A stretch of 64,000 nt of DNA from CAVRXQ01 sp963849105 (GCA_963849105.1 CAWKGD010000006.1:62001-126000), one strand, 5' to 3'; positions 48,236-56,314 are shown, counted from the first letter of the stretch. Numbers and translations: made by a program. The notes: generated by a model not told the origin, from the letters alone.

Positions 48236-48292
48236 AATATAGCAGTACATTTCTAGAAGTGGATTGCTAGTTATATGGATCTAGAGTAGAGT
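48236..48292. promoter_or_regulatory. Divergent promoter region of the wHTH and hsp20 genes
   Basis: An AT-rich spacer. On the minus strand TATATT (48241-48236) lies 7 nt before ATG 48228, implying a leaderless mRNA. On the plus strand TTGCTA (48264) and TAGAGT (48287) are spaced 17 bp. CTAG occurs at 48253, 48267 and 48281, exactly 14 bp apart, the first inside the palindrome TTCTAGAA, making a candidate operator for the adjacent regulator. Confidence 0.4.
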
Positions 48293-48362
48293 GAGTCGCA
48301 GACCCCCAGGCCCTCCTGTCGTCGACACCGAGTTGCTCGAGAGTCAGCGAAAGGATGCAGCC

Positions 48363-48800
48363 ATGTTGATGCGATTCGAACCATTCAGTGAGTTCGACCG
48401 GATCACTGAGCAGTTGAAGAGCGAACGCCGTGCTTGGCAGATCCCCGTCGACGCATACCGACGGGACGATGAGTTCAAGGTGCTGTTCGACCTGCCGGGC
48501 ACCGATCCGGACTCGATCGAGGTGACCGTCGACAACGATGTCCTCACCGTGCGGGGTACGCGCACGTGGCTCCGCTTCGATGACGACCAGATCGCGATTA
48601 CGGAGCGGCCGAAGGGCGAATTCAGTCGCCAGCTGTTCCTCGCGGAGAGCCTCGATCGCAACAAGATGACGGCCGCCTACGGAGATGGCGTGCTCACCGT
48701 CACGATCCCTGTGATCGCGCAGGCGAAGCCTCGCAAGGTCAAGATCGTTGATGCAAAGGTCGCGGCAAAGCCCGTCGCCCCGGTATTGACCTCCGTGTGA
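48363..48800 (+). CDS. hsp20: Small heat-shock protein, Hsp20/alpha-crystallin family
   Basis: A 145-residue chaperone from ATG 48363 with GAAAGGATG upstream. The alpha-crystallin domain spans about residues 25-115: IPVDAYRRDDEFKVLFDLPGTDPDSIEVTVDNDVLTVRGTR, the middle strands, and AAYGDGVLTVTIPV with the GVLTV(x)(I/V)P signature. A basic tail follows. It binds unfolding proteins as an oligomer. Expression is probably set by the divergent winged-helix regulator. Confidence 0.93.
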   Translation: MLMRFEPFSEFDRITEQLKSERRAWQIPVDAYRRDDEFKVLFDLPGTDPDSIEVTVDNDVLTVRGTRTWLRFDDDQIAITERPKGEFSRQLFLAESLDRNKMTAAYGDGVLTVTIPVIAQAKPRKVKIVDAKVAAKPVAPVLTSV

Positions 48801-48811
48801 GGTCCTAGTCG

Positions 48812-48849
48812 AACAAGAGCGGCTTCCGCTGAAGGGAGCCGCTCTTGTT
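48812..48849 (+). terminator. Strong hairpin terminator after hsp20
   Basis: AACAAGAGCGGCT (48812-48824) pairs perfectly with AGCCGCTCTTGTT (48837-48849) around a 12-nt loop, 11 bp after the hsp20 stop. The T-rich arm stands in for a U-tract, and the same hairpin could act on the convergent minus-strand transcript. Confidence 0.8.
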
Positions 48850-48887
48850 GAGGATCCTCCACGCTTTCTGCAAGCGCAGCGGCGCAT

Positions 48888-49073
48888 CTACGCTGCTGTT
48901 GGCCTCTTGAAAAGTACGGCGAGGCTTCCGTCGTCCAGGGTGGTCATTCCAACCGCTTCCCAGCCCCGTTCACCTTCCTCGTTCAACGTACGAACTGCGG
49001 CGGACGCGCCAGGTGCATGCGTAGGCGGCTCGAACCGGGGAAGCGAGATGATCAAGTACTCCCAGGTTGTCAC
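48888..49073 (-). CDS. DUF4177-like small protein
   Basis: A 61-residue protein from GTG 49073: TTWEYLIISLPRF, LNEEGERGWEAVGMTTLDDGSLAVLFKRP. The WEY...LNxxGxxGWE...LLKR pattern is that of DUF4177 proteins, small beta-alpha domains of unknown function. The longer open frame upstream runs into the tRNA-Ala gene and is rejected. Lies just downstream of that tRNA gene on the same strand. Confidence 0.65.
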   Translation of the reverse strand: MTTWEYLIISLPRFEPPTHAPGASAAVRTLNEEGERGWEAVGMTTLDDGSLAVLFKRPTAA

Positions 49074-49105
49074 ACCCCCATCCTGTCGGATTTTGGATTC
49101 CTCAG

Positions 49106-49178
49106 TGGAGGTGAGCGGACTCGAACCGCCGACTTCCACGTTGCGAACGTGGCGCTCTACCAGCTGAGCTACACCCCC
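49106..49178 (-). tRNA. tRNA-Ala(CGC)
   Basis: A full 73-nt cloverleaf on the minus strand: acceptor GGGGGTG/CACCTCC with the G3:U70 pair that identifies alanine tRNAs, D-arm AGCTCAGCTGGTAGAGC, and anticodon stem-loop CCACG-TTCGCAA-CGTGG reading CGC. The T-arm holds GGTTCGAGTCC, and the discriminator is A. No CCA is encoded. Confidence 0.95.
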
Positions 49179-49271
49179 GAGACCGAATAAAGAGCAGCGG
49201 GATCACGTCGAGATTAGTGCCGCGTCTCGCTTCGTCCGGAAGGACGAGGAACCTCCACGATGAGACCGGTG

Positions 49272-49844
49272 CTACGCGCTCCGCTTTTCGACAAACAAGC
49301 GAACCCACGGCTCGCGCGGCATGTCGCGATCGTGCACGTCACCCGTCTCGCCGTACTGCCGGATCACCCAATCCCCCGGGACGCGGAGTTCGTCTCTGCC
49401 GTCCGCGGGATGGCGTCCGGGCGATGAGGCCGCCTCGGCTGCCGTAAACCGTGCGAGCAACACGACGTACGCGGTGAGCGACACAGCGAGCACAACCGAG
49501 ATCGTCCAGAATGCGCCCAAACCTGGCACTGCACCGAGAATGAGAGAGACCGCCAGTGCCCCGCCGAATGCGGAGAGGACTCTTCTCCTCCTCAGACGCA
49601 GGTCTGAGGAGGACGCAAGTGGCGAATGGCGCGGGCCATTCTTTTTCGCGTGGTCTTCTGCACCGCGTATGACGGGAAGCGTGACGTCATCGTTCCCGAT
49701 TCTCGACCTATAGGCGCGCTCGAGCAGACGGCGCTGACGTCGAAAGCGAGCCACGGACGCATTCACTTGATACGCAGAATGTCGACGAAGTGCGACGGGG
49801 ATCAAGGCAACGAGCCACACAAGAACAATTACAAGAACGACCAC
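49272..49844 (-). CDS. SepX/GlpR-like actinobacterial membrane protein
   Basis: A 190-residue protein. The N-terminal membrane helix VVLVIVLVWLVALIPVALRRHS is followed by a basic cytoplasmic part. Two more helices lie around LSAFGGALAVSLILGAVPGLGAFW and VLAVSLTAYVVLLARF, and the tail is polar. This layout and opening match SepX/GlpR, a divisome-associated protein partnering the gephyrin-like Glp in actinobacteria. The nearby moaC supports the call. Start from GTG or ATG 49844. Confidence 0.6.
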   Translation of the reverse strand: MVVLVIVLVWLVALIPVALRRHSAYQVNASVARFRRQRRLLERAYRSRIGNDDVTLPVIRGAEDHAKKNGPRHSPLASSSDLRLRRRRVLSAFGGALAVSLILGAVPGLGAFWTISVVLAVSLTAYVVLLARFTAAEAASSPGRHPADGRDELRVPGDWVIRQYGETGDVHDRDMPREPWVRLFVEKRSA

Positions 49845-49988
49845 TCGTTACCTTTCAATTTGCCGGCGAGTGCACGCACGCGTCTGCAGAACAAGGGTAC
49901 TCGGGGGCGCGAATGCGCTCGTGGATTTACGGTGTGGATTTGTGGTGCTTAATGCTGTGAGTTACGGGGTCTGTTCAGCAATCGAATG

Positions 49989-50495
49989 TCAGAAAGGCAA
50001 GGCACCGCCTACGGCTCCGGCGCGGCGCCATGTGCCCGATCTCCCGCCACTTTTCTCCCAGAGTTGGAGTTCACCGATTGACATTGTGCGGTCCGACGAT
50101 TTGCACATGTCGTACACCGTCAGCGCGGCTACCGCGCATGCCGTCATCGCTTCCATCTCGACGCCCGTCCGGTCAAACGCTTCGACCGTCGCTTCGACCT
50201 CGACCGCGTCGTCACCGATCGTGAAGTTGATCGAAACACTCGAGATGAGTACGGAGTTGCAGTACGGGATGAGCTCCGACGTCCGCTTCGCGGCGAGGAT
50301 TCCAGCGACACGCGCCGCTCCGAGCACGTCCCCCTTCGTGATCGCGTTCGACGCCACCTTCGCTGTGGTCTCGGGAAGCATCGAAACGCGGCAGCCTGCC
50401 CGGGCTCGACGGTGGGTCGCATCCCTCGGGGCGACATCGCCCATCCTCGCAGGCCCGAGGGGGTCCAACCGGGCGAGGCTCCGATCGGTCACCAC
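49989..50495 (-). CDS. moaC: Cyclic pyranopterin monophosphate synthase MoaC (atypical)
   Basis: A 168-residue protein with the MoaC core TKGDVLGAARVAGILAAKRTSELIP, RTGVEMEAMTACAVAALTVYDMCK and LWEKSGGRSGTW. MoaC with MoaA converts GTP to cPMP, the first step of molybdenum cofactor synthesis. The usual LCHPL motif is replaced by YCNSV: the conserved active-site histidine (His77 in E. coli) is Asn80. The MVDVS(x)K opening is also altered (MGDVAP). The other conserved Lys, Glu and Asp positions are kept. It may be catalytically impaired or specialised. Confidence 0.85.
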   Translation of the reverse strand: MVTDRSLARLDPLGPARMGDVAPRDATHRRARAGCRVSMLPETTAKVASNAITKGDVLGAARVAGILAAKRTSELIPYCNSVLISSVSINFTIGDDAVEVEATVEAFDRTGVEMEAMTACAVAALTVYDMCKSSDRTMSIGELQLWEKSGGRSGTWRRAGAVGGALPF

Positions 50496-50627
50496 CGAAG
50501 TCTACGCGGGGGTTCGTCGACTGCGGATGGGTGACACCGACGACGTCGGCTCTGAGGGGGTCGATCCAGTATACTGGCACTCTCATACAGCGAGTGCTAG
50601 CGACGCGCGCACCCGCGGAGGAGCCCT

Positions 50628-50978
50628 TTGCCGACATACGAGTACCAGTGCAAGAGCTGCGGGCACGCGTTCGAAGCCGTGCAGGCGTTCTCGGATTCCC
50701 CGTTGACGACCTGCGACGTCTGCGGCGGCGCACTGAAGAAGCTCTACGGAGCGGTCGGAATCGTCTTCAAAGGTTCCGGTTTTTACAAGACCGACAATCG
50801 CTCGTCGGGATCGTCGACGAAGCCGACGGCCGACGCGGCCACGTCTTCGAACGGACACGACGCAACCTCGAGCTCGGAGTCAAAGTCGAAGTCGAAGTCG
50901 AGCACCCCTGATTCCTCATCTAGTGCCACGCCCTCCCCCGCGCCTGCGAAGAAGACGGACGCCGCGGCGACGAAATAG
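50628..50978 (+). CDS. FmdB-family zinc-ribbon protein
   Basis: A 116-residue protein using TTG 50628 after GGAGGAG. The N-terminal zinc ribbon is PTYEYQCKSCGHAFEAVQAFSDSPLTTCDVCGG with two CxxC pairs, then LKKLYGAVGIVFKGSGFYKTD as in FmdB regulators. Residues 58-116 are a low-complexity Ser/Thr/Lys/Ala tail, probably disordered. The family is often linked to amidase or formamidase genes, but its role is unclear. Confidence 0.88.
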   Translation: MPTYEYQCKSCGHAFEAVQAFSDSPLTTCDVCGGALKKLYGAVGIVFKGSGFYKTDNRSSGSSTKPTADAATSSNGHDATSSSESKSKSKSSTPDSSSSATPSPAPAKKTDAAATK

Positions 50979-51137
50979 AAATCGGCCCTGCCACGCTCGG
51001 TGCACGCGCCCGCGAACATGAAGGTGAGCCCGATCGCCCGCCGCTCGCGATTCGAGGACCGACCCGCTTATCGTGGCGATGATGGCTGAACGAGCCACCT
51101 CGATCGGCAACCCGGGACGAGACCGCTCTGACCGAGG

Positions 51138-52121
51138 TTGACTCAGATTCACCGATCATCGACGTTCGTCGCGCTGGCGATCGCGATCGTGTTCGCCCTC
51201 TCACTGCCCCCAGGCGGAGGCGCGAACGAAGCGCACCCGGCGCGACCGCCCCGCGACCAGATGGTTCGACACTCCACAGAACGCGATGACATTCCGGCGT
51301 TTCGCCATGTCTTCGTCGTCGTCATGGAGAATCTCGATTACCAAACAGCACTCGCGACACCAGGCTTCGCGATCCTCGCGAATCGTTACGCGCTCGCAAC
51401 GAACTACTACTCCGTTGCCCACCCGAGCTTGCCGAACTACCTCGCGCTAACGAGCGGTTCGACGTGGGGGATCACGAGCGACTGCGTGGAGTGCTTTGTC
51501 AACGCGCCGAACCTCGTCGAGCAGCTGTATGCGGCGCGCATCTCGTTCGCCGCGTACATGGAAGGCGCACCCACCCCATGCTTTCTCGCTGACTACGGCG
51601 GCAACGACTACGCCGCGAAGCACAACCCTTTCCGCTACTACGACGACGTGAGAGCGAGCAAGCAATTGTGCGACGCGATCCGTCCAGAGTCAGAATTGCC
51701 AGGCCTGCTCGCCGGACCCTCGAACACCGTCCCGCGCTTCGTCTGGGTAACACCTGACCTCTGTCACGACGGTCACGACTGTCCGCCAGCGACTGCCGCG
51801 GCGTGGCTCGATGCCTTCGTGAACATGGTCACGAAGAGCGCGGCGTGGCGAGATCACGGTGTCCTCTTCGTGACGTGGGACGAGTCCGTGAGTTCCGACG
51901 CGACGGTCGTGGCGCCGAACAGAATCGTCTCCTGCTGCGGCGGCGGACAGATCGCAACGTTCGTCATCGCGCCGAACCTTCGCCCCGGCCTTCGAGTGGG
52001 AATCGCCTACAACCACTACTCGCTGCTCGCGACGATCGAGGACGCGTTCGGGCTCCCGTTGCTCGAAAACGCCCGGCGTGCGACGCCCTTTTCCGCTTTC
52101 TTTGAGCGATCGACGTCCTAA
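51138..52121 (+). CDS. Secreted phosphoesterase (AcpA/phospholipase C-like)
   Basis: A 327-residue protein starting at TTG 51138. A signal peptide FVALAIAIVFALSLPPGGGA is followed by the phosphoesterase opening FRHVFVVVMENLDYQTALATPGF, in which the glutamate and asparagine belong to the metal and nucleophile region. Later come HPSLPNYLALTSGS, FVWVTPDLCHDGHDC and LFVTWDES. This matches bacterial acid phosphatases of the alkaline-phosphatase-like superfamily. It probably scavenges phosphate outside the cell. Confidence 0.85.
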   Translation: MTQIHRSSTFVALAIAIVFALSLPPGGGANEAHPARPPRDQMVRHSTERDDIPAFRHVFVVVMENLDYQTALATPGFAILANRYALATNYYSVAHPSLPNYLALTSGSTWGITSDCVECFVNAPNLVEQLYAARISFAAYMEGAPTPCFLADYGGNDYAAKHNPFRYYDDVRASKQLCDAIRPESELPGLLAGPSNTVPRFVWVTPDLCHDGHDCPPATAAAWLDAFVNMVTKSAAWRDHGVLFVTWDESVSSDATVVAPNRIVSCCGGGQIATFVIAPNLRPGLRVGIAYNHYSLLATIEDAFGLPLLENARRATPFSAFFERSTS

Positions 52122-52260
52122 TGCCGCGGTCGCGTGGTGACGCGATATCCGCGTCCTCGCCACACCCCCTCGGTACGATCGGCCGGACAGGGGGGCGCTG
52201 CCGAAAACAGACACGCGAACCCAAATGGACCACGCGCCGGGAGGCGCTAGGAGGATGACG

Positions 52261-53187
52261 ATGACGATGCAGCAATCGCGGTCATCGCAGATCGCCGAGC
52301 CGACCCCGATCTTCGGTGCGTATCGACGCGGCTACGACCCAGAGCAGGTCGATCGGTACGTAGCTGACCAGCAGCGCCGACTCGATGAGGCGCAACTTCG
52401 GGCCTCCGAGGCCGAGCGAAAGCTTGCCGCCGCAGTCGGCCAGCTCCGCGAACTCCATCGCCGGGTCGGCGTTCTCGAGCAGAACCAGCAGCGTCCGAGC
52501 CACGCCATTCGGCTCGATGGCGTCGGCGACCACATTCAGCGCATATTCGAGGAAGCCCGTGAGGGCGCCGAGGCAATGCGCCACGGCGCCGAAGCCGAGC
52601 TCGCAGAGCTGCGACAAAAGACGATCACCGAAGCCCGTTCGATCGTCGCTGGCGCCCGCAAGAAGGCAGAAGAGACCGAGCTTGAGACCGCGCGTCGTCG
52701 ACGCGAAGAGCTCGAGCGCCTCGACGAGGACCGATCGCACGCCGCCAGCCAGCTCACCTACCTTCACGAGCAACGAAAAAATGCCGTCTCGGAGCTCCTC
52801 AGGATCCGTGAGGTCATCGACTCGACGATTGCCGAAGTGTCCGCCGATCTCCGCCCGCGCGGATCCTCGCCGCAGGCTCCCGCGCCTGACGCGGAGAGGC
52901 CCGCTCCGCGGATGGATCCCGGTCCCGGGCGACTACCAATCCGCGCTTTGGAGACCGATGACGATCCGCACCTGTTCGCTGCGCGAGAACTTGACGGAAT
53001 CGACTCGCTGCTCGGCTCAGTCACGTTGGACGCAGGTGACCAACGTGGAATCGAAACGGCTCGACTGGTGCGCGCGCATCGACAGAGGATTTCCGTCTCA
53101 CCCCATGCCAGTGCGCCCCGAAGCCGAGCGCAAGCAGGCTCAGCTTCCCCTGGAGGACTTAGCGTCTTCGATTACGAAGACCAATAA
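52261..53187 (+). CDS. DivIVA-like coiled-coil protein
   Basis: A 308-residue protein. ATG 52261 is chosen because AGGAGG (52249-52254) lies 6 nt upstream. The N-terminal DivIVA-like domain is FGAYRRGYDPEQVDRYVADQQRRLDEAQ. A long coiled coil to about residue 205 follows, rich in Glu, Arg and Ala with few prolines, and then a disordered acidic and proline-rich tail. Such proteins sense membrane curvature or scaffold polar growth and division. It lies directly before the tRNA-Lys island. Confidence 0.75.
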   Translation: MTMQQSRSSQIAEPTPIFGAYRRGYDPEQVDRYVADQQRRLDEAQLRASEAERKLAAAVGQLRELHRRVGVLEQNQQRPSHAIRLDGVGDHIQRIFEEAREGAEAMRHGAEAELAELRQKTITEARSIVAGARKKAEETELETARRRREELERLDEDRSHAASQLTYLHEQRKNAVSELLRIREVIDSTIAEVSADLRPRGSSPQAPAPDAERPAPRMDPGPGRLPIRALETDDDPHLFAARELDGIDSLLGSVTLDAGDQRGIETARLVRAHRQRISVSPHASAPRSRAQAGSASPGGLSVFDYEDQ

Positions 53188-53304
53188 AAGCAGCCAATCC
53201 CTGTCGCTCTCTGGGCGGCGCGCAGCGATTCGGATTCTTGAACCTTCGCGGCCGAGGGCGTTATGCAGCGACTGAAATAAGTTGCACACTGTCAATACGC
53301 TTTT

Positions 53305-53377
53305 GGGCCGCTAGCTCATCGGGCAGAGCAGGGGACTTTTAATCCCAAGGTGCCGGGATCGAGACCCGGGCGGCCCA
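53305..53377 (+). tRNA. tRNA-Lys(TTT)
   Basis: A 73-nt gene with a perfect acceptor stem GGGCCGC/GCGGCCC, D-arm AGCTCATCGGGCAGAGC, anticodon loop CTTTTAA reading TTT, and a T-arm containing GGGATCGAGACCC. The discriminator is A. Its 3' part is duplicated 1.9 kb downstream, marking it as an integration target. Confidence 0.95.
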
Positions 53378-53378
53378 C
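53333..53378 (+). repeat. Attachment-site-like direct repeat, copy 1 (inside tRNA-Lys)
   Basis: Forty-six bases from the anticodon arm to one base past the 3' end of tRNA-Lys are identical to 55224-55269. Element insertion into tRNA genes leaves such a repeat. Confidence 0.85.
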
Positions 53379-53734
53379 AAGAAGTACCTGCTAGACGCGA
53401 CGATTCGCGCGAATTTCGCTCAAGTCTGAGCCAGGCTCGCTACTGAACGGCTACTGAACCACGGGCGACGCTTGAGACGAGTCGGACGCAGGAGACCAAT
53501 TCCCCGAGTAGAGACGCCTATGCGGACAACACCTCACCGAGCAGACGATTTGAACCGGATTAGGCAGGGGACGCGCCCATTGGTTGCCGTCTTTCATCCC
53601 GAAAGGCGTGACACACCGACCTGACGCTGACGGGGCTGATTGGAGAACCCAACGGCGCGACAGCCCGGCACCAAACCGTGGCGTAACGGCACTTCTGCCA
53701 CGCTCCGTTTGTTCATGCGGTCGCGCGTTTTGGG

Positions 53735-53791
53735 CTAGTGCTTCGGAAACAGTTCGTCGTGGTTATTGCGCGCTGCCTCGCTGATGGCCAT
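53735..53791 (-). pseudogene. 5' relic of a carboxymuconolactone-decarboxylase-like gene
   Basis: Eighteen codons, MAISEAARNNHDELFPKH, match the usual beginning of CMD/AhpD-like proteins (SxxARxNHxELFP), then meet a TAG. Downstream sequence shows no continuation, so the gene was cut off. Confidence 0.5.
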
Positions 53792-53966
53792 AGTCGTGGT
53801 CCTTCGGCAAGAGTCGGATGGTGACGGTCTAGGCGTCGGGGCCGGTGACGTGGCCGACGATTGAGGCGCCATATCTGTCGTACTTGGCGTGGTAAGCGGC
53901 ATCGATCGCGGTGAGTATGCCCGGGTCGGTGGGAGCGAAAGTGACGTCGTCAGTCCACGTGGCCGG
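53784..53966 (-). pseudogene. 3' relic of a DUF2255 gene
   Basis: The minus frame reads WTDDVTFAPTDPGILTAIDAAY, then HAKYDRYGASIVGHVTGPDA, then a TAG, then TVTIRLLPKDHD. The pattern DAAYxxKYxRYGxxIVxxVxGP...TxRLxP is that of DUF2255 proteins. The 5' half is missing and the stop interrupts the frame, so it is a pseudogene. It overlaps the start of the next relic, as in a former operon. Confidence 0.5.
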
Positions 53967-54303
53967 CCGAACCAAGCCGAGAGACGCCGCTCGGGAAAGT
54001 CCGATCCCCTCGACGCGATCCGGTGGGCTCGAGGTTCTCCTGCCGACAGCAGGGCATTGTGTCGAGCGACGCCTCTTCGCCGCGCGATCTTTGATCTTTG
54101 AAGCTCCCGAAAGTGTCCCAATATCTCGGGACCGTCTCGGGGCCGCCTATCACCTATCGCGGTTCATGAAGCGGCGGGGCCGTGTCAAGTGCTTCGGCCG
54201 CTCGGGCGGGGCGGCCGAGCGGGGCGGCGCCGCGGCGTCGGCGTGGGCTTACGTATCCTGAGCGGGCTCCGAGAGCAGCTCTCGTGATTGGGGGGTCAGC
54301 AGC

Positions 54304-54720
54304 ATGGCCAAGTCGGACTACCGGGAACACCTGCGGGCGGTGCCGCTGTTCGCCAAGCTGAGCAACAAGCAGCTGGACGAGGTGGTCCGCATCGCCACCG
54401 AGATCAGCCTGCCGGCCGGGCACGTGTACGCGCGGGAGGGCGACATCGGCTTGGACATGTTCGTGATCCTCGACGGCACGGTCGAGGTCCGCCGCGACGG
54501 CGGGGAGGTTAAGACCATCGGCCCGGGCCACTTCGTCGGCGAGCTGGCCCTGCTCACCGATTACCGTCGGCGGGCCACCGTCGTCGCGGCCACGGACCTC
54601 GACGTGCTCGTCCTCACCCGGATGGGCCTCGACCAACTCATGGACGACGTACCTGGCCTCGCCAAAACTCTGCTGTTCGACGTCGTCGACCGCCTGGTCC
54701 AGTACGTCGACGACGCCTAG
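54304..54720 (+). CDS. Single-domain cyclic-nucleotide-binding protein
   Basis: A 138-residue protein that is almost entirely one cNMP-binding domain: AVPLFAKLSNKQLDEVVRIATEISLPAGHVYAREGDIGLDMFVILDGTVEVRR, then the phosphate-binding cassette GPGHFVGELALLTDYRRRATVVA with the conserved E and R. No HTH or enzymatic domain is attached, so it may bind cAMP or cGMP and act on a partner. It is noticeably richer in G/C at third positions than its neighbours and is the only intact gene in the tRNA-bounded island. Confidence 0.88.
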   Translation: MAKSDYREHLRAVPLFAKLSNKQLDEVVRIATEISLPAGHVYAREGDIGLDMFVILDGTVEVRRDGGEVKTIGPGHFVGELALLTDYRRRATVVAATDLDVLVLTRMGLDQLMDDVPGLAKTLLFDVVDRLVQYVDDA

Positions 54721-54827
54721 GCCATTTAGCCCGACCCGGTTTCTTCGAGGGCCAGCGCCGTCCCAGCACCGATCGCCCGACAGAACGTCACCGGCCGCAC
54801 GGAGCGTTCGATGCGGTGCCGGATCGT

Positions 54828-55120
54828 TCAGGGATCACCCATGGGGTACGCGCTATCGGCGACTCGGTCGCGGTGCCCGCTGCACGGCGTGCCGGGCGTC
54901 TTCGTCGTTTTGTGCGGACTGCGCAGCCGCAGTTGGTCCGCGCGGATCCCGGTCTCACGAGCGTCTTCGGTGAGTGACCCTGATCTCCGAGCGTCCGGCC
55001 GAGGTCGCAGACCTAGATCCCGGTGTCGACGGTGAAGTGTTGATGTCGCGACATCTCTGATCCCTGATCCCAGGTGACCGAACGGCGGAGCATCTCGGGA
55101 AGGGACACGATGGCCTTGCA
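54828..55120 (-). pseudogene. IS30-family transposase relic (C-terminal part)
   Basis: The minus frame from 55120 reads CKAIVSLPEMLRRSVTWDQGSEMSRHQHFTVDTGI, then TAG and VCD. This matches the IS30 DDE core LPxxLRxSLTWDQGxEMxxHxxF...VxFCDPxSPWQRG. A second patch near 54880-54920 (LRSPHKTTKTPGTPC, another frame) matches the C-terminal ELNxRPRKTLGxxTP box. The gene is deleted and frameshifted. Confidence 0.55.
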
Positions 55121-55223
55121 CGTGCTTCCTCCCGATACCCACGGCTTCGCTCGGAGACGCCGAATCTCTCGCCCGCTCCGCGGTAGCCACGCTCGTCGTG
55201 TGTCTGTGCAGACACTCTGAGCT

Positions 55224-55269
55224 GGACTTTTAATCCCAAGGTGCCGGGATCGAGACCCGGGCGGCCCAC
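55224..55269 (+). repeat. Attachment-site-like direct repeat, copy 2
   Basis: An exact 46-bp copy of 53333-53378. It lacks the 5' half of the tRNA, so it is not a second tRNA gene but the far boundary of the integrated element. Confidence 0.85.
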
Positions 55270-55424
55270 TAAACGCCTCGGGCGCTACAAGGCTGCGACC
55301 AGGGCCCACGAGAGTGCGCGTTCAGCGCCAGGCTGCACTTCGACCGTCAGAGGTCCACGCCGGAGCCTCGTGGCTCTCGCTCACCACCAACTCGACCCAC
55401 TCTTCGGCCCAGTCCTCATCTTCC

Positions 55425-55997
55425 TCATAAGCCGCTGTAGGGCAGACCCGCTGGGATCAGCTTGTCGCAGATGGTCAGCGCGTGTTCGAACTGCGGAGTT
55501 TTCATTCTCAACTTGAAGCTCGGAGGAATGTCGAAGCTGACATTGTTCTGCGTGAACGTCGGGTCGGGAAACTGTGGAAAGCCGTGTGCACGCAAACAGG
55601 CAACGCCCTTGAGGTAGTCGGCCTGGTCGGCAGGCGTGATCGTCGGCCCCGCGCCACCGTTCGGCAAGAGGTGCTTGCAAGCGGACAGTGCCGACTCGTA
55701 CTGGCGCGAATTGGGATCGACGCCAAGGGCCTTGCCGATATGGATAGAGATTCGGCTGCCCGAGATGACCGGGCTTGGAAAGTTCGGCACGCCGCTTGTT
55801 TGCATGCATTGCGCAAACGCGAGGACATCCGCCGCGATTTTCGACGACTCGCTATTCGCGTTCGCAACGGGGGCAGCCGTCGAGGTCGTCGACGCGCCGA
55901 GGCTTGCCACCCCGGGCGAGCCAGTCCCGCCACATGCCGAGGCGAGGAACGCCGTAGCGACAATCGTGATGAGGACGGGGACACGACGACGAGACAC
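55425..55997 (-). CDS. Putative lipoprotein of unknown function
   Basis: The 190-residue product is exported, from GTG 55997. A basic start (SRRRVPV) and hydrophobic core (ITIVATAFLASAC) place a lipobox cysteine at about residue 19, followed by a Ser/Thr/Ala/Gly linker. The mature part has two similar blocks, ADVLAFAQCMQTSGVPNFPSP and LKGVACLRAHGFPQFPDPTF, each with FxxCMxxxGxPxFPxP. This repeat of about 80 residues recurs in actinobacterial lipoproteins of unknown function. The conserved cysteines may pair or bind metal. Confidence 0.75.
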   Translation of the reverse strand: MSRRRVPVLITIVATAFLASACGGTGSPGVASLGASTTSTAAPVANANSESSKIAADVLAFAQCMQTSGVPNFPSPVISGSRISIHIGKALGVDPNSRQYESALSACKHLLPNGGAGPTITPADQADYLKGVACLRAHGFPQFPDPTFTQNNVSFDIPPSFKLRMKTPQFEHALTICDKLIPAGLPYSGL

Positions 55998-56314
55998 GGG
56001 ACCATGGCCTTTTCGAAATGCGCGAGCGCTTCGTCTGTCACGACCGAGATTACGCCGATCACGAAGTAACCGCGGGGGCAACACTGTGATACTCCCGGCG
56101 CAACCGGTGAAGGGCTACGAGGAACCATCAAAGCGGCGGAACGCCCCGACTGGTTGCGGAGTCCCAAACGCGAGCGTGGTCGTGCCTTGCTCGCGCGCCA
56201 CGTTCGTGCCGACGACTTCAAGGGATCCTGAGACCGGAGGCTTACGGTTGTCTGAGTCCTAACGCGGCACGCTAAGACGCTCATGAGTTCTCGACCGGCT
56301 GCGAGACTGCACTC

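Larger units (their letters stand above)
53379..55223. mobile_element. Decayed tRNA-Lys-associated island (no integrase left)
   Basis: About 1.85 kb bounded by the 46-bp repeats. It holds two adjacent 10-bp direct repeats GCTACTGAAC (53439 and 53450, 11 bp apart, possible integrase arm sites), relics of a DUF2255 gene and a carboxymuconolactone-decarboxylase-like gene, one intact cNMP-binding protein gene, and an IS30 transposase relic. No recombinase gene is visible, so the element is a fossil or was mobilised in trans. Stretches 53379-53734 and 53967-54303 show no gene. Confidence 0.65.

Noticed and set aside
55224..55269. Second tRNA-Lys gene
   Set aside because: Only the 3' part of the tRNA is present; no acceptor 5' strand or D-arm precedes it. 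It is an attachment-site copy.
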